From Alphaproteobacteria bacterium LSUCC0396 (GTDB taxonomy: Bacteria > Pseudomonadota > Alphaproteobacteria > Puniceispirillales > Puniceispirillaceae), in NCBI GenBank assembly GCA_041228345.1, contig CP166131.1, forward strand, positions 1,543,001-1,607,000: a DNA stretch of 64,000 nt. The letters are read 5' to 3'. Positions 1 to 10,574 of this stretch are shown one piece after another; position 1 is the stretch's first letter, and every line of letters starts with the position of its first letter. The position numbers and the translations under genes were made by a program. The notes beneath the pieces are model-generated. The model did not search any database, was not told the origin of the DNA, and was given only the letters and a program-made list of their open reading frames with translations.

Positions 1-498
1 CAAGAAGAGTTTAAAACCCGCTCGACACGGTTCATTGATGCGCTGAATATTGATGATGTGATTGCGCATCTGCTGGTTGCAGAGGGATTTGTCTTTCCCG
101 AAGAAATCGCCGAAAGCACGTTGGAAGAGCTTGGTGCCATTCAGGGCTTTGACGAAGATATCGCCGCAGAATTGCAGAATCGTGCCGTCGAATATGTCGA
201 GCGCGAGTCAAACCGTATCAATGTGGCACTTGATGAATTGAAGGTCGCCGATGATCTGCGCGCTTTTGAATATATCAGCCTTGCGATGTTGCTTACCCTT
301 GCTGAAAACGACATTCGCACCCTTGATGATTTGGCCGGTCTCGATAATGAAGAATTGGTTGAGCTTCTTGGTCAGCACGGCCTTAGCGATGATGGCGAAG
401 CCGGTGATATCATCATGGCGGCACGGGCGCATTGGTTTGATGATGAAACCGCCGATAGCACAGACACCGACGATATGTCGGCACCGTCTGACAGCTAG
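1..498 (+). CDS. nusA: Transcription termination/antitermination factor NusA, C-terminal part
   Basis: The reading frame is open from the first base of the window, so the start lies upstream. The visible 165 residues are acidic and contain two helix-hairpin-helix-like repeats, as in the C-terminal acidic repeats of proteobacterial NusA, which contact RNA polymerase and modulate RNA binding. The S1 and KH domains would lie to the left. The gene is followed 20 bp later by ylxR and then infB, the standard nusA operon order, which is the main support for the name. It ends with TAG. Confidence 0.9.
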   Translation, partial: QEEFKTRSTRFIDALNIDDVIAHLLVAEGFVFPEEIAESTLEELGAIQGFDEDIAAELQNRAVEYVERESNRINVALDELKVADDLRAFEYISLAMLLTLAENDIRTLDDLAGLDNEELVELLGQHGLSDDGEAGDIIMAARAHWFDDETADSTDTDDMSAPSDS

Positions 499-518
499 GC
501 CATGAGGGGCTTTCTGTC

Positions 519-1124
519 ATGGCTGAGCGCACCTGTATCGCAACTGGGCAAACGCTTCCCCCGCAAAAGCTAATTCGCTTTGTCGCGGCACCGGATGGCT
601 ATGCTGTTGCTGATCTTGCGGGGCGTTTGCCTGGCCGTGGTGCTTGGGTGACAGCCGAAGAGGCGGTCATACGGAAAGCTGATAAAAAAGGTCATTTTAA
701 ACGTGTTTTGGGTGTGGGGTTGAAATCGGTGGATGCCGATATTAACGTCATTGCACATGGGTTAAGGGCGCGGATTATCGCCACCGCATCAATGGCGCGC
801 CGTGCTGGTGCGCTTCTTGGTGGCGGCGGTAAACTGCTATCGGAAGGCCATTTTGAGGGCTTGCTCGCGGCCATTGATGCGTCTCCGCGTGAGCTTGCCA
901 AAATGAAATCCAAGCTTGAGGTGGACTGGGTCAGCCAATCATTTAGCGCTACCGAGCTGGGTCAGATTTGTGGGCGCGACAGCCTGGCTTTTGTCGGATT
1001 GCGCGTAGTGGGCAGCGGTGGTGCCGGAACATTAGTGCGTAAGGTTCATCAAGATATTTTGCGTTTAGAGGGATTTTACACAACAGCGGGTTGTAATGAC
1101 CTGCCTGACCGGTGTATCACCTAG
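519..1124 (+). CDS. ylxR: YlxR-family RNA-binding protein with L7Ae-like C-terminal domain
   Basis: The 201-residue protein starts with the YlxR (DUF448) fold: RTCIATGQTLP near residues 4-14, then GRLPGRGAWV near 35-45. A second half of about 100 residues resembles the L7Ae/L30e RNA-binding fold (SMARRAGALLGG near 92-103). Alphaproteobacteria often carry this two-domain form, while Gram-positive YlxR is only the first domain. ATG 519 follows a GAGGGG ribosome-binding site. It sits between nusA and infB in one operon. Its molecular role is poorly defined; nucleic-acid binding is the family expectation. Confidence 0.88.
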   Translation: MAERTCIATGQTLPPQKLIRFVAAPDGYAVADLAGRLPGRGAWVTAEEAVIRKADKKGHFKRVLGVGLKSVDADINVIAHGLRARIIATASMARRAGALLGGGGKLLSEGHFEGLLAAIDASPRELAKMKSKLEVDWVSQSFSATELGQICGRDSLAFVGLRVVGSGGAGTLVRKVHQDILRLEGFYTTAGCNDLPDRCIT

Positions 1125-1184
1125 GCGGAACGGGTTGATCACAGCGTATAAACGCGGCGTGGTCGATGCCAAGAAAGGTTCAAA

Positions 1185-3794
1185 ATGACTGACGATAGCA
1201 GTAAACCAAAAAAACTGAGTCTCTCAGGTAGCAAGCTGACGCTTGGCAATATTGATGCCAGCAAGCTACGTGCAGGGTCGACAATTGGTGGTGCGCGCAA
1301 AACGGTACAGGTTGAGGTTCGGCGGAAACGTGCCCCGGCAGCCCCACAACGTGGCGGCGCCCCTGTCGTTGAACCAGCGGCGGTTGAACCGGTAAAAACT
1401 GAGGCAACGCCGCCAGCAACCCCAGCACCAGCGGCCGATGACCGGTTAACTGCACAAGAGCGTGCTGCCCGCGTTCGCGCCTTGCAAGAAGGGCTGGCAA
1501 AGGCCGAAGCCCCAACCAGTGCCCTAGTTGACAGTGCCGCCGATCCCGTTGATGCCCCTGATGAAGCCGCGAATGAGGCGGTTGAAACACCAACTGAAAT
1601 CGCGCCGCCAGCACCTGTTGCAGAAATTGCCGTGCCGCTTGATCCGATTGCGGCTCGTCGTGCTGCCGAGCTGGCTGAATTGCAGGAAACCGAAGCCGCT
1701 GAAGAGCGCCGTCGCAGCGAAGAAAACAAAAAGCATACCGATGCACACGCCGCCCGCCGGCAAAGTGCTGATGACACATCAAAAGATACGGCAGCGGCTA
1801 ATAAATTTGGGCCGACCCCAACCGAGCTGCAAACGCGTCGCCGCCGCGAAGCCGAAGAAATGGCCCCGCGCCGTCCGGCCCCGCGCCGTGATGCGTCAGG
1901 TCGCCGCCAATCTGGTAAAATGACCATCACCCAGGCATTATCGGGTGATGACAGCCGCCGCCAGCGTTCGCTGGCCTCGGTCAAACGCCAGCGTGAGCGT
2001 GCTCGCATGCGTGAGGATCAACCGCAGGCAAAGCAACTTCGCGATGTGGTGATCCCCGATAGCATCACCGTTGGTGAGCTGGCTAACCGGATGGCCGAGC
2101 GTACCGCCGATGTGGTCAAAGAGCTCATGAAGCTAAACATCATGGCAACCGCCACCCAGACAATTGATGGCGAAACCGCCGAGTTGGTCGCGGGTGAATT
2201 TGGTCACCGGATTCAACGTGTGTCTGAGTCAGATATTGAAATCGGTCTTGGCGGTGATGATGATGCGCAAGAAAGCCTACAGCCTCGCCCGCCTGTCGTT
2301 ACCATCATGGGCCATGTTGACCATGGTAAAACCAGCCTTCTTGACGCGATCCGTCGTACCGATGTTGCGGCTGGCGAGTCTGGCGGTATTACCCAGCATA
2401 TTGGTGCCTATCAGATTAAGACTGCGGCTGATAATGTTATCACTTTTATTGATACGCCTGGCCATGAGGCTTTTACCGAAATGCGGTCTCGTGGGGCCAA
2501 TATCACTGATATTGTGGTCTTGGTCGTCGCTGCGGACGACTCGGTTATGATGCAAACCATCGAAGCTATCAATCACGCCAAGGCAGCTGGCTGTCCGACG
2601 ATTGTGGCGGTCAATAAATGCGACAAGCCTGCCGCAGACCCGGCGCGCGTCCGCAGTGATTTGTTGCAGCATGAAATCATCACTGAAGATTTTGGCGGTG
2701 ATGTGCTTTGTGTTGATGTTTCGGCGCATACCGGAATGGGCCTTGATAAGCTGGAAGAAGCCATCATGTTGCAGGCTGAGCTTCTCGAGCTGAAAGCCAA
2801 CCCTGATCGTCCGGCTGAGGGTGTTGTTGTCGAGTCGAAAGTCGAGCGCGGTAAGGGATCGGTTGCAACATTGCTGGTTCAACGCGGTACCCTGAAGCAA
2901 GGCGATATATTTGTCATGGGTGCCGAAAGCGGCCGTGTTCGTGCGTTGCTTGATGATCGCGGCAGAAAATTGGAATTCGCTGGGCCGGGCCAGCCAGTTG
3001 AGATCTTGGGGCTTAATGGCACGCCAATGGCCGGTGATAATTGCGTTGTTGTTGAAAGCGAAGCGCGTGCGCGTGAAATTGCCGAATACCGGACGCGCCG
3101 CAACCGTGACCATGAGGCCGCCCGCGGTGCGCGTGGATCGGTTGAACAGATGCTGTCGGCAATTGCTGCTGGTGAGGCTGAAGAGCTGCCGGTAGTGATC
3201 AAGACTGATGTTCACGGCTCGCTTGAGGCAATCCGTGTGGCGCTTGAAAAGCTTGGAACCGAACAGGTAAAGGTGCGGTTGCTATCGGCCGGTGTTGGCG
3301 CGCTTAGTGAGTCAGACATTAGCCTTGCGGCGGCGTCGAATGCGATTGTTGTTGGCTTTAACGTGCGGGCAATCCCGCAAGCGCGTGATCTGGCCAAGCG
3401 TGATGGTGTTGAAATACGCTATCACTCGATCATCTATGAACTTATCGACGAAGTGAAAGCGGCGATGGGCGGTCTTTTGAGCCCGGACACGCAGGAAGAC
3501 TTCATTGGATATGCCGAAATTCGTCAGGTCTTTGGCGTGTCGAAAATTGGCAAAATTGCCGGTTGTCTGGTAACCGAAGGCGTCATCAAGCGTGGCTGCA
3601 AAGTGCGCTTGCTGCGTGATAATGTGGTCATCCATGAAGGATCGCTCAAAACCCTCAAGCGCTTTAAGGACGAGGTCAAAGAAGTGCGCGAAGGCTTTGA
3701 ATGCGGAATGGGATTTGAGAACTATTCCGATATTCAGGAAGGCGATATGATCGAATGTTTTGAGCTTCGTGAAGTGGCACGCACGCTCGGTTAA
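1185..3794 (+). CDS. infB: Translation initiation factor IF-2
   Basis: This 869-residue GTPase brings formyl-methionyl tRNA to the 30S subunit. The N-terminal 280 residues are low-complexity, rich in Ala, Pro, Glu and Arg, typical of the proteobacterial IF2 linker. The G domain shows GHVDHGKT near residue 376 (P-loop), DTPGHEAF near 423 (G3) and NKCD near 476 (G4). Beta-barrel domains and the C-terminal fMet-tRNA binding domain follow, ending in a long [13 protein letters not shown] segment. It sits between ylxR and rbfA in the nusA operon. Confidence 0.98.
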   Translation: MTDDSSKPKKLSLSGSKLTLGNIDASKLRAGSTIGGARKTVQVEVRRKRAPAAPQRGGAPVVEPAAVEPVKTEATPPATPAPAADDRLTAQERAARVRALQEGLAKAEAPTSALVDSAADPVDAPDEAANEAVETPTEIAPPAPVAEIAVPLDPIAARRAAELAELQETEAAEERRRSEENKKHTDAHAARRQSADDTSKDTAAANKFGPTPTELQTRRRREAEEMAPRRPAPRRDASGRRQSGKMTITQALSGDDSRRQRSLASVKRQRERARMREDQPQAKQLRDVVIPDSITVGELANRMAERTADVVKELMKLNIMATATQTIDGETAELVAGEFGHRIQRVSESDIEIGLGGDDDAQESLQPRPPVVTIMGHVDHGKTSLLDAIRRTDVAAGESGGITQHIGAYQIKTAADNVITFIDTPGHEAFTEMRSRGANITDIVVLVVAADDSVMMQTIEAINHAKAAGCPTIVAVNKCDKPAADPARVRSDLLQHEIITEDFGGDVLCVDVSAHTGMGLDKLEEAIMLQAELLELKANPDRPAEGVVVESKVERGKGSVATLLVQRGTLKQGDIFVMGAESGRVRALLDDRGRKLEFAGPGQPVEILGLNGTPMAGDNCVVVESEARAREIAEYRTRRNRDHEAARGARGSVEQMLSAIAAGEAEELPVVIKTDVHGSLEAIRVALEKLGTEQVKVRLLSAGVGALSESDISLAAASNAIVVGFNVRAIPQARDLAKRDGVEIRYHSIIYELIDEVKAAMGGLLSPDTQEDFIGYAEIRQVFGVSKIGKIAGCLVTEGVIKRGCKVRLLRDNVVIHEGSLKTLKRFKDEVKEVREGFECGMGFENYSDIQEGDMIECFELREVARTLG

Positions 3795-3869
3795 AACCGG
3801 CTAAATACCGGCTAAATAATGTTGCAGTGCGCACCGATCTGATGCGTGCTAGCTGCGGAGATCAGGGTA

Positions 3870-4256
3870 ATGCCATCAAAATCGCGTCGTCCGCAAAGTG
3901 CAACCGGTCCAAGCCAGCGTCAGTTACGCGTTGGTGAAACCTTGCGGCACGCCTTGTCGGAAATATTGATGCGGGAGGATTTTTTTGATCCTGACCTTGC
4001 CAATGTGTCGATCACAATTTCGGAAATTTCTGTTAGCCCAGATCTGGCGAATGCGCGCGTTTATACAATGCCGCTTGGCGGGGTTAATATCGAACTTGTG
4101 CTGCCAGCATTGAACCGTCTTGCACCGGTGATCCAGTCGCTTGTTGCAAAGAAGGTTCATTTACGGCGCACGCCTAGGCTGCGGTTCTTGCTTGATGACA
4201 GTTTTGAGAATGCGGCGCGGATGAACAAGCTTTTTGCCGCAATCCGCCAAGAGTAA
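3870..4256 (+). CDS. rbfA: 30S ribosome-binding factor RbfA
   Basis: The 128-residue protein has the single KH-like RbfA fold, with RVGETLRHALSEIL near the N-terminus and a conserved RRTPRLRFLLDDS segment near residues 100-112. RbfA helps mature the 5' end of 16S rRNA and is a cold-shock factor. I chose ATG 3870, preceded by GGAG at 3857-3860; an in-frame GTG at 3846 would add eight residues with no better ribosome-binding site. It lies between infB and truB, as in most proteobacteria. Confidence 0.95.
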   Translation: MPSKSRRPQSATGPSQRQLRVGETLRHALSEILMREDFFDPDLANVSITISEISVSPDLANARVYTMPLGGVNIELVLPALNRLAPVIQSLVAKKVHLRRTPRLRFLLDDSFENAARMNKLFAAIRQE

Positions 4257-4263
4257 TGGCGCA

Positions 4264-5196
4264 ATGGCACGCAAACGCGGTCAGCCGGTTCATGGCTGGG
4301 TTAATCTAGATAAACCAAAGGGTGTCAGTTCGGCAAAGGCGGTGGCCATTGTCCGGCGTGTCTTTGATGCAGCAAAGGCAGGTCATGGCGGCACGCTTGA
4401 CCCGCTGGCAAGCGGTATTTTGCCGATTGCGCTTGGCGAGGCGACCAAAACCGTTTCCTTTGCCATGGGTCAACAGAAATCCTATGAATTTGAGCTGGCT
4501 TGGGGCAGTGAGACAAGCACCGATGATACCGAAGGTGACGTCACGCACCAGTCGGATCACCGGCCAGATGATGCCGCAATTGATACAGCGCTGGCAAAGT
4601 TCCAAGGCCATATCGAGCAGGCACCGCCGGTCTATTCGGCAATTAAGATTGATGGTAAACGCGCCTATGATCTGGCGCGAAAGGCGGTGGATGATGCACC
4701 GGCTATAACGCTGGAATCACGGCCGATTTATATCGAATCATTTCGCCGGATCACATCGGATGAACATCATGCCAGATTCTATGTGGCTTGCGGCAAGGGC
4801 GCTTATATCCGCGCGCTGGCAAGAGATTTGGGCCGTGAACTTGGCACGGCGGCCCATGTAACGGCATTGCGCCGGCTTTCGGTAGGACAATTTCACGCCG
4901 ATCATGCGATTTCGCTGGATTTTTTGGAGAGCCTACCGCATAGTGCGGCCGCTTTCGAGCATTTGCATCCTGTTGTGAGTGCGCTGGACGACATCCCGGC
5001 GCTACCCATTTCAGGGAATGAGGCAGCTAAGCTTCGCCACGGCCAGACGCTCCCTGCGATTAGTGCATCAGCACAAGATCGCTTTCAGGCGCTTCTGACC
5101 GGTGCAACCGCAATCGCGATGGACGGAGACCGTCCTGTGGCGCTGGTGGTGATCAAGGCTGGTGCGGTATGCCCCGTTCGTGTGCTGAATATTTAA
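4264..5196 (+). CDS. truB: tRNA pseudouridine-55 synthase
   Basis: TruB converts U55 of the tRNA T-loop to pseudouridine. The 310-residue protein shows GWVNLDKPKGVSSAKAV near the start, then GHGGTLDPLASGILP, which holds the catalytic Asp (motif GTLDP) near residue 45, and the PPVYSAIKIDGKRAYDLAR motif near residue 125. ATG 4264 lies 7 bp after the rbfA stop; a TTG at 4234 inside rbfA is less likely. The C-terminal domain resembles a short PUA-like region. It is part of the infB-rbfA-truB-rpsO run. Confidence 0.96.
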   Translation: MARKRGQPVHGWVNLDKPKGVSSAKAVAIVRRVFDAAKAGHGGTLDPLASGILPIALGEATKTVSFAMGQQKSYEFELAWGSETSTDDTEGDVTHQSDHRPDDAAIDTALAKFQGHIEQAPPVYSAIKIDGKRAYDLARKAVDDAPAITLESRPIYIESFRRITSDEHHARFYVACGKGAYIRALARDLGRELGTAAHVTALRRLSVGQFHADHAISLDFLESLPHSAAAFEHLHPVVSALDDIPALPISGNEAAKLRHGQTLPAISASAQDRFQALLTGATAIAMDGDRPVALVVIKAGAVCPVRVLNI

Positions 5197-5222
5197 CTTA
5201 AACCCGTTTATAGGAGGTTTTG

Positions 5223-5492
5223 ATGTCGATTACACAGGAACGTAAAGCTGAGCTTATCAAAGAGTTCGGTAAAAACGACAAGGATTCAGGATCTGCATCA
5301 GTTCAGGTGGCTATTTTGTCTGAGCGCATCCGTAATCTGACTGAGCATCTAAAAGACCATAAGAAAGATTTTGGTTCACGCCGCGGTCTTTTGACCATGG
5401 TAGGTCAGCGCCGTAGCCTGCTTGACTATATCAAGGCTGGTGATGTGGCGACCTATAAGGCGCTTATCGAAAAGCTGGGCCTGCGCCGCTAG
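5223..5492 (+). CDS. rpsO: 30S ribosomal protein S15
   Basis: At 89 residues this is the usual length of S15. It has the typical four-helix sequence including [17 protein letters not shown] and [17 protein letters not shown], which bind the 16S rRNA central domain. The strong AGGAGG at 5212-5217 sets the start at ATG 5223, not the TTG three bases earlier. A rho-independent terminator follows at 5513-5565, so rpsO probably ends the main nusA-rpsO transcript, with pnp possibly having its own promoter. Confidence 0.98.
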   Translation: MSITQERKAELIKEFGKNDKDSGSASVQVAILSERIRNLTEHLKDHKKDFGSRRGLLTMVGQRRSLLDYIKAGDVATYKALIEKLGLRR

Positions 5493-5511
5493 ATTTCACA
5501 AAATCGAAGAC

Positions 5512-5566
5512 TAAAAAACCGTCTTGTCATTTGGCTGTCGTGCCAATTGGCACGGCGGTTTTTGCA
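5512..5566 (+). terminator. Rho-independent terminator after rpsO
   Basis: A perfect hairpin, CGTGCC-AATT-GGCACG at 5539-5554, is nested inside an outer AAAAACCG/CGGTTTTT pairing and followed by a T run at 5559-5563. It lies about 45 bp after the rpsO stop. Confidence 0.75.
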
Positions 5567-5831
5567 TGTGGCGCATTTTATTTGCTTTTTATGACATTGC
5601 GTGCGAGAAAAGCCCGAGACCAAAGGGATTATGAATTAACAGGGCACGAACAAGGCCGATTGAGGGTGCCCCCGACAACCAGATGCAGACAGAGCGCTGG
5701 CACGACGAGATAACCTTCAAAACATTTAAGTCCCTAGTCACAGCAATGCTCATCATGAGGATGTGCGTTGTATTTTTGCTGTTCTCTCGCCGGATTGATG
5801 GCGTTGAGATGAAATGAAAGAGATGAAATAG
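5567..5831. other. rpsO-pnp intergenic region, no supported gene
   Basis: About 265 bp separate the rpsO terminator from pnp. A 60-codon frame overlaps the terminator (5531-5713), but it lacks a ribosome-binding site and its C-terminal half looks noncoding. I see no clear promoter, though pnp should need one or read-through from rpsO. In other proteobacteria the pnp leader is a regulatory target of PNPase itself. Confidence 0.5.
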
Positions 5832-7946
5832 ATGTTCAAGTTATTCCGCAAAGAATTGGAATGGGGCGGTACAAAGCTGGTTATGGAAACCGGTAAAGTT
5901 GCCCGCCAGGCCGATGGCGCCGTTATGGTCAGCCTTGGCGAAACAAAAGTATTATGTACAGCTGTTGCGGCGCAAAGCCCAAAGCCGGGTCAGGATTTCT
6001 TTCCATTGACCGTTAATTATCAAGAAAAAGCCTTTGCCGCGGGAAAGATTCCCGGCGGCTTTTTCAAGCGTGAAGGCCGTCCGTCGGAAAATGAAACCCT
6101 CGTTTGCCGTCTGATTGACCGTCCAATCCGCCCGTTATTCCCAAAATCATTCAAATGTGAAACGCAGGTGATCTGTACGGTGCTTGCGCATGATATGGAA
6201 AACAACCCCGATATTGCTGCGATGATTGGTGCCTCGGCTGCCCTGACCCTGTCAGGCGTGCCATTCTTTGGTCCGATTGCGGCTGCACGTATTGGCTGGA
6301 TTGATGGTTCTTATGTGCTGAACCCGAGCGTTGACCAGATGGATGAAAGCGAACTTGATCTGGTGATGGCCGGAACGCATGAAGGCGTGCTGATGGTTGA
6401 GTCAGAGGCCAAGGAACTATCCGAAGACATCATGCTTGGCGCGGTGAATTTCGGTCATCAGGCGATCAAGCCGGTGATTGATGCGATTATTGAGCTTGCC
6501 GAATCCTGTGCCAAGGAACCTCGTCCTTTGCCTGAAGAGCCAGCTGAAATCGCTGACATCAACAAGGTTTTAAAAGGTTTTGCCAAAGGCTTTGAAGCGG
6601 CTTACAAGATCGCCGATAAGACCGATCGTCAATCAGCATTGAACGAAGTTCGCGCCGAGGCAAAAGAAGCCCTTGGTGATGAATATGATGCTGTGCTTGT
6701 TGGTGGCCTGATCAAAGGCATGGAAGCCGATGTTGTTCGTGGTGCCATTTTGAAAACCGGCGTCCGCATTGATGGCCGGGATACAAAGACAGTTCGTCAG
6801 ATTGTCGCCGAGGCCGGGTTCCTGCCGCGTGCGCATGGATCGTCTTTGTTTACCCGCGGCGAAACCCAGGCGATGGTTGTTGCCACGCTTGGCACTGGTC
6901 AGGACGAACAGATCATTGATGCGCTGGTTGGCGAAAGCCGGTCCAGCTTTATGCTGCATTATAACTTCCCGCCTTATTCAGTTGGTGAGGCTGGCCGGGT
7001 TGGCTCGCCGGGTCGTCGTGAGATCGGCCATGGCAAATTGGCATGGCGTGCATTGCGCCCCTTGCTGCCGACAAAGGAAGAGTTCCCCTATACTATTCGT
7101 CTGGTTTCTGAAATCACCGAGTCAAACGGATCATCATCAATGGCAACCGTCTGTGGTGGCTCATTGGCAATGATGGATGCAGGCGTGCCGATTAAACGGC
7201 CGGTTGCCGGTATTGCGATGGGGTTGATCAAAGAAGGCAATGATTTTGCGGTTCTGTCTGACATTCTTGGTGATGAAGATCACCTCGGCGATATGGACTT
7301 TAAAGTTGCCGGTTCAGAAAATGGTGTAACCTCGTTGCAGATGGACATCAAGATTACCTCGATCACGCCTGAGATCATGCAGATCGCGCTTGATCAGGCA
7401 CGCGATGGTCGTCTGCATATCCTTGGCGAAATGGCCAAGGCATTAACCTCGGCGCGTGACGATCTAGCTGATAGCGCACCAAAGATCACAACGTTGAAAA
7501 TCCCGGTTGATAAAATCCGTGATATCATTGGCCCGGGTGGCAAGATCATTCGTGAAATCTGTGAAGAAACAGGTGCCAAGATTGATATTGAAGATGATGG
7601 AACCGTCAAGGTTGCAGCGGTATCTGGCCCGTCAGGTGAAGCCGCTGTTGCGCGGATTCGTGATATCGTTGCCGAGCCTGAGCTGGGTGTGATCTATAAT
7701 GGTACCGTCGTGAAAACCGTTGATTTTGGCGCCTTTGTCAATTTCCTTGGGGCAAAAGACGGTCTGGTTCATATCTCCGAGCTGCAAAATGGCCGTACCG
7801 AAAAAACCACCGATATTTGTAAAGAAGGTGATGCGGTAAAGGTCAAGGTCATCGGCTTTGATGATCGGGGCAAGGTAAAGCTGTCAATGAAGCGCGTTGA
7901 TCAGGAAACTGGTGACGATCTTGAGACAGCTGGCGAAGCTGAATAA
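5832..7946 (+). CDS. pnp: Polyribonucleotide nucleotidyltransferase (PNPase)
   Basis: This 704-residue phosphorolytic 3'-5' exoribonuclease is a degradosome and RNA-turnover enzyme. Two RNase PH cores (about residues 10-230 and 310-545) contain [12 protein letters not shown] in the first and [12 protein letters not shown] and [19 protein letters not shown] in the second. A KH domain ([12 protein letters not shown] near residue 563) and an S1 domain ([16 protein letters not shown] near 624) follow. ATG 5832 is preceded by GAAAGAGATGAAATAG. The order rpsO-pnp is conserved across bacteria. A terminator follows closely. Confidence 0.98.
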   Translation: MFKLFRKELEWGGTKLVMETGKVARQADGAVMVSLGETKVLCTAVAAQSPKPGQDFFPLTVNYQEKAFAAGKIPGGFFKREGRPSENETLVCRLIDRPIRPLFPKSFKCETQVICTVLAHDMENNPDIAAMIGASAALTLSGVPFFGPIAAARIGWIDGSYVLNPSVDQMDESELDLVMAGTHEGVLMVESEAKELSEDIMLGAVNFGHQAIKPVIDAIIELAESCAKEPRPLPEEPAEIADINKVLKGFAKGFEAAYKIADKTDRQSALNEVRAEAKEALGDEYDAVLVGGLIKGMEADVVRGAILKTGVRIDGRDTKTVRQIVAEAGFLPRAHGSSLFTRGETQAMVVATLGTGQDEQIIDALVGESRSSFMLHYNFPPYSVGEAGRVGSPGRREIGHGKLAWRALRPLLPTKEEFPYTIRLVSEITESNGSSSMATVCGGSLAMMDAGVPIKRPVAGIAMGLIKEGNDFAVLSDILGDEDHLGDMDFKVAGSENGVTSLQMDIKITSITPEIMQIALDQARDGRLHILGEMAKALTSARDDLADSAPKITTLKIPVDKIRDIIGPGGKIIREICEETGAKIDIEDDGTVKVAAVSGPSGEAAVARIRDIVAEPELGVIYNGTVVKTVDFGAFVNFLGAKDGLVHISELQNGRTEKTTDICKEGDAVKVKVIGFDDRGKVKLSMKRVDQETGDDLETAGEAE

Positions 7947-7976
7947 CTGAAGCTGAACAAATAGTATAAAAACGCA

Positions 7977-8006
7977 AAAGGCGGTGCCACAAGCACCGCC
8001 TTTTTT
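7977..8006 (+). terminator. Rho-independent terminator after pnp
   Basis: The stem AAAGGCGGTGC / GCACCGCCTTT flanks a short CACAA loop and runs into six Ts. It also has an A run on its left side, so it can work in both directions for the converging pnp and fabI transcripts. Confidence 0.85.
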
Positions 8007-8026
8007 ATACGCTATAAAACGCCGGC

Positions 8027-8815
8027 TTATGATTCGCCCGGAATACCAACCGAATTAAAGCCGCCATCGACAAAATGCACTTCGCCGGTTACGCCTGATG
8101 ACAGATCAGATACCAGATAAAGACCAGCCCGCCCCACCTCATCAAGACCGGGGTTGCGCCGTAAGGGGGCATGGTGTTCGGCATGACGAAAGATATGTCT
8201 TGCACCGGTAATGGCCGCACCGGCAAGGGTGCGCATGGGCCCGGCAGATAGCGCATTGACCCGAATATTTTGACCACCAAGATCAACCGCAAGATACCGA
8301 ACCGATGCTTCAAGCGCTGCTTTGGCAACCCCCATCACATTATAGTTTGGCGTGCTGCGTTGTGCGCCAAGAAAGCTAAGCGTAACCAAGGCACCGCCAT
8401 TTGGCATCATGGTGCTGGCGGCACGCGCGGCCTCGGTAAAGGAATAGGCCGATACCATCATGGTGTTTTCAAAATTCTCTCGGCTGGTATCCATATAGGC
8501 GCCTTTCAATTCATTCTTGTCGGAAAATGCCAGCGCATGAACGACAAAATCAATTGTTGGCCAATGGGTTGCCAGTTCGGCAAAACAGCGATCAACTGCC
8601 CCTTCCTTGGCAACATCACATTCGATCATGATGTTCGAGCCAATCGAGGCTGCCAGCGGTGCTAGCCGTTTGCCAAACCCTTCCATCTGATAGGAAAAGG
8701 CAATCTCTGCGCCTTGCTTGGCGGCGGCTTCGGCGATGCCCCAAGCAATGGATTTGTCATTTGCAACGCCCATGACAAGGCCGCGTTTGCCAGCCAATAA
8801 TGTTCCGGGCTGCAT
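8027..8815 (-). CDS. fabI: Enoyl-[acyl-carrier-protein] reductase (NADH), FabI type
   Basis: FabI performs the last reduction of each fatty-acid elongation round. The 262-residue short-chain dehydrogenase has the FabI nucleotide-binding start GLVMGVANDKSIAWGIA and the catalytic Tyr-x6-Lys (YNVMGVAK) near residue 155, plus SFLGAQRSTPNYN. It is the third gene of a - strand run fabA-fabB-fabI, with 2 bp between fabB and fabI, so the three are probably cotranscribed. It ends at a bidirectional terminator shared with pnp. Confidence 0.96.
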   Translation of the reverse strand: MQPGTLLAGKRGLVMGVANDKSIAWGIAEAAAKQGAEIAFSYQMEGFGKRLAPLAASIGSNIMIECDVAKEGAVDRCFAELATHWPTIDFVVHALAFSDKNELKGAYMDTSRENFENTMMVSAYSFTEAARAASTMMPNGGALVTLSFLGAQRSTPNYNVMGVAKAALEASVRYLAVDLGGQNIRVNALSAGPMRTLAGAAITGARHIFRHAEHHAPLRRNPGLDEVGRAGLYLVSDLSSGVTGEVHFVDGGFNSVGIPGES

Positions 8816-8817
8816 AT

Positions 8818-10050
8818 TTACACCTTCCGCAAAGCCAATGTGGCGTTGGTGCCGCCAAAGCCAAACGAGTTGGATAATGCCAGATTAATGGAAAAATCAT
8901 CTATGCGGCTTTGGGCAACCGGAATATCACCAATGGCCGGATCAGGTGTCTGGATATTGGCGGATGCGGCAATGAAGTTATTCTGCATCATAATGATTGT
9001 ATAGATGGCCTCTTGCACACCGGTCGCGCCAAGCGAATGGCCGGTTAGTGATTTTGTTGAGGTGACCACTGGCAGATGGCCACGCGGGCCAAAGACTGTG
9101 CGAACCGCGTCAAGTTCCTTTACATCGCCAACGGGGGTCGATGTGCCATGCGCATTGATGTAATCAACCTTTTCGGTCACTGCGTTACCATCAAAACCGG
9201 CAAGCGCCAGTTCCATACACCGCACTGCACCCTCGCCGGAGGGGGCAACCATGTCCTCACCGTCAGAATTGGCACCATAGCCAACAAGCTCGGCATAGAT
9301 TTTGGCACCGCGCGCAATGGCGTGATCCATATCTTCAAGCACCACCATGCCGCCGCCGCCAGCGATTACAAACCCGTCGCGATCAGCATCATAGGGGCGT
9401 GATGCCAGTTCAGGCGTATTATTATATTTTGATGACATTGCGCCCATTGCGTCAAATAACACAGATAATGTCCAATGCAGCTCTTCACCGCCGCCAGCAA
9501 AGACAATGTCCTGACTGCCGCTGCGAATGGCATCAGCACCCGCAGTGATGCAATGTGCTGAGGTCGAACAGGCTGATGAGATCGAATAATTTATGCCCCT
9601 GATTTTGAAAAAGGTGGCGATACAGGCAGACACGGTCGATGACATACAGCGCGGCACCATATAAGGCCCAATACGCTTTGGCCCTTTTTCGCGGGTAATG
9701 TCAAATGCGGCAAGAAGATTGGCTGTTGATGGCCCGCCAGATCCGGCAACAAGCCCAGTTCTTACATTCGATACATCGCTGTCTTCAAGGCCTGAATCGG
9801 CAATCGCCTGTTCCATCGCCAGTACCGCATAGGCCGCACCTTCACCCATGAAGCGAAGCTGCTTCCGGTCGACATGATCGGCGACATCCAGCTTTACCGT
9901 ACCATGCACCTGACTGCGAAACCCAAGTTCGGTATATTCCGGTGCAGCAACGATGCCCGAGGTTCCGTTCCGCAAAGAAGCGGTCACTTCACTGACGTTA
10001 TTTCCGATCGAGGAAACGATCCCGATTCCGGTAATGGCAACACGGCGCAT
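8818..10050 (-). CDS. fabB: 3-oxoacyl-[acyl-carrier-protein] synthase I
   Basis: FabB condenses malonyl-ACP with acyl-ACP and is needed to elongate unsaturated intermediates made by FabA. The 410-residue protein has the active-site Cys in [11 protein letters not shown] near residue 161, and the two His in [12 protein letters not shown] (near 297) and [11 protein letters not shown] (near 332). A C-terminal [12 protein letters not shown] motif closes the thiolase fold. It sits 5 bp after fabA, as expected for the anaerobic-type unsaturated fatty-acid pathway. The pairing with fabA favours FabB over FabF. Confidence 0.95.
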   Translation of the reverse strand: MRRVAITGIGIVSSIGNNVSEVTASLRNGTSGIVAAPEYTELGFRSQVHGTVKLDVADHVDRKQLRFMGEGAAYAVLAMEQAIADSGLEDSDVSNVRTGLVAGSGGPSTANLLAAFDITREKGPKRIGPYMVPRCMSSTVSACIATFFKIRGINYSISSACSTSAHCITAGADAIRSGSQDIVFAGGGEELHWTLSVLFDAMGAMSSKYNNTPELASRPYDADRDGFVIAGGGGMVVLEDMDHAIARGAKIYAELVGYGANSDGEDMVAPSGEGAVRCMELALAGFDGNAVTEKVDYINAHGTSTPVGDVKELDAVRTVFGPRGHLPVVTSTKSLTGHSLGATGVQEAIYTIIMMQNNFIAASANIQTPDPAIGDIPVAQSRIDDFSINLALSNSFGFGGTNATLALRKV

Positions 10051-10055
10051 GATCT

Positions 10056-10574
10056 TTAACCTCCTTCAGGGGTAAACAGGCCAACGCGGATATCATTGGC
10101 TTCAAAAACAACCTCGCCATCGCATAGCACCTTGCCATCGGCAATGCCCATAACAAGGCGGCGCATGATGACGCGCTTTAGATCAAGGCGAAAGCTGACA
10201 AGCTTGTTGCTTGGCAAAATCTGGCCGGTGAATTTTACCTCGCCAACCGATAATGCGCGTCCCCGCCCTTGCCCACCTGACCAGCCAAGGAAAAAGCCGA
10301 CAAGCTGCCACAGCGCGTCCATGCCAAGACAGCCCGGCATAACCGGATCGCCTTCAAAATGGCACGGAAAGAACCAGAGATCAGGATTGAGATCAAATTC
10401 GGCGTCAATCTGGCCCTTGCCAAATTCGCCACCATTATCGTCAATATGGGTGATACGGTCACACATCAGCATCGGCGGCATTGGCAATTGGGGATTTCCC
10501 GGGCCGAACATTTGGCCTTTGGCGCAGCTGATCAATTCATCAAAGGTAAAAGAGTTCTGGTCTTTAGGCGACAT
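10056..10574 (-). CDS. fabA: 3-hydroxydecanoyl-ACP dehydratase/isomerase
   Basis: FabA dehydrates 3-hydroxydecanoyl-ACP and isomerises the trans-2 to the cis-3 enoyl product, starting unsaturated fatty-acid synthesis. The 172-residue protein carries the hot-dog fold with the catalytic His in [20 protein letters not shown], where the conserved Asp follows 14 residues later. I set the start at the ATG ending at 10574, behind AAGGAAG; a longer frame to 10601 lacks support. In many alphaproteobacteria irr lies beside fabA, as here. Confidence 0.95.
   Translation of the reverse strand: MSPKDQNSFTFDELISCAKGQMFGPGNPQLPMPPMLMCDRITHIDDNGGEFGKGQIDAEFDLNPDLWFFPCHFEGDPVMPGCLGMDALWQLVGFFLGWSGGQGRGRALSVGEVKFTGQILPSNKLVSFRLDLKRVIMRRLVMGIADGKVLCDGEVVFEANDIRVGLFTPEGG

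Noticed and set aside
1139-2008. Long antisense frame opposite infB
   Set aside because: It is the expected complement of the Ala/Arg/Glu-rich IF2 linker, with low-complexity Ser/Ala/Arg content.
5531-5713. A 60-codon frame after rpsO with a hydrophobic start
   Set aside because: It begins inside the rpsO terminator and its second half has no protein-like pattern.
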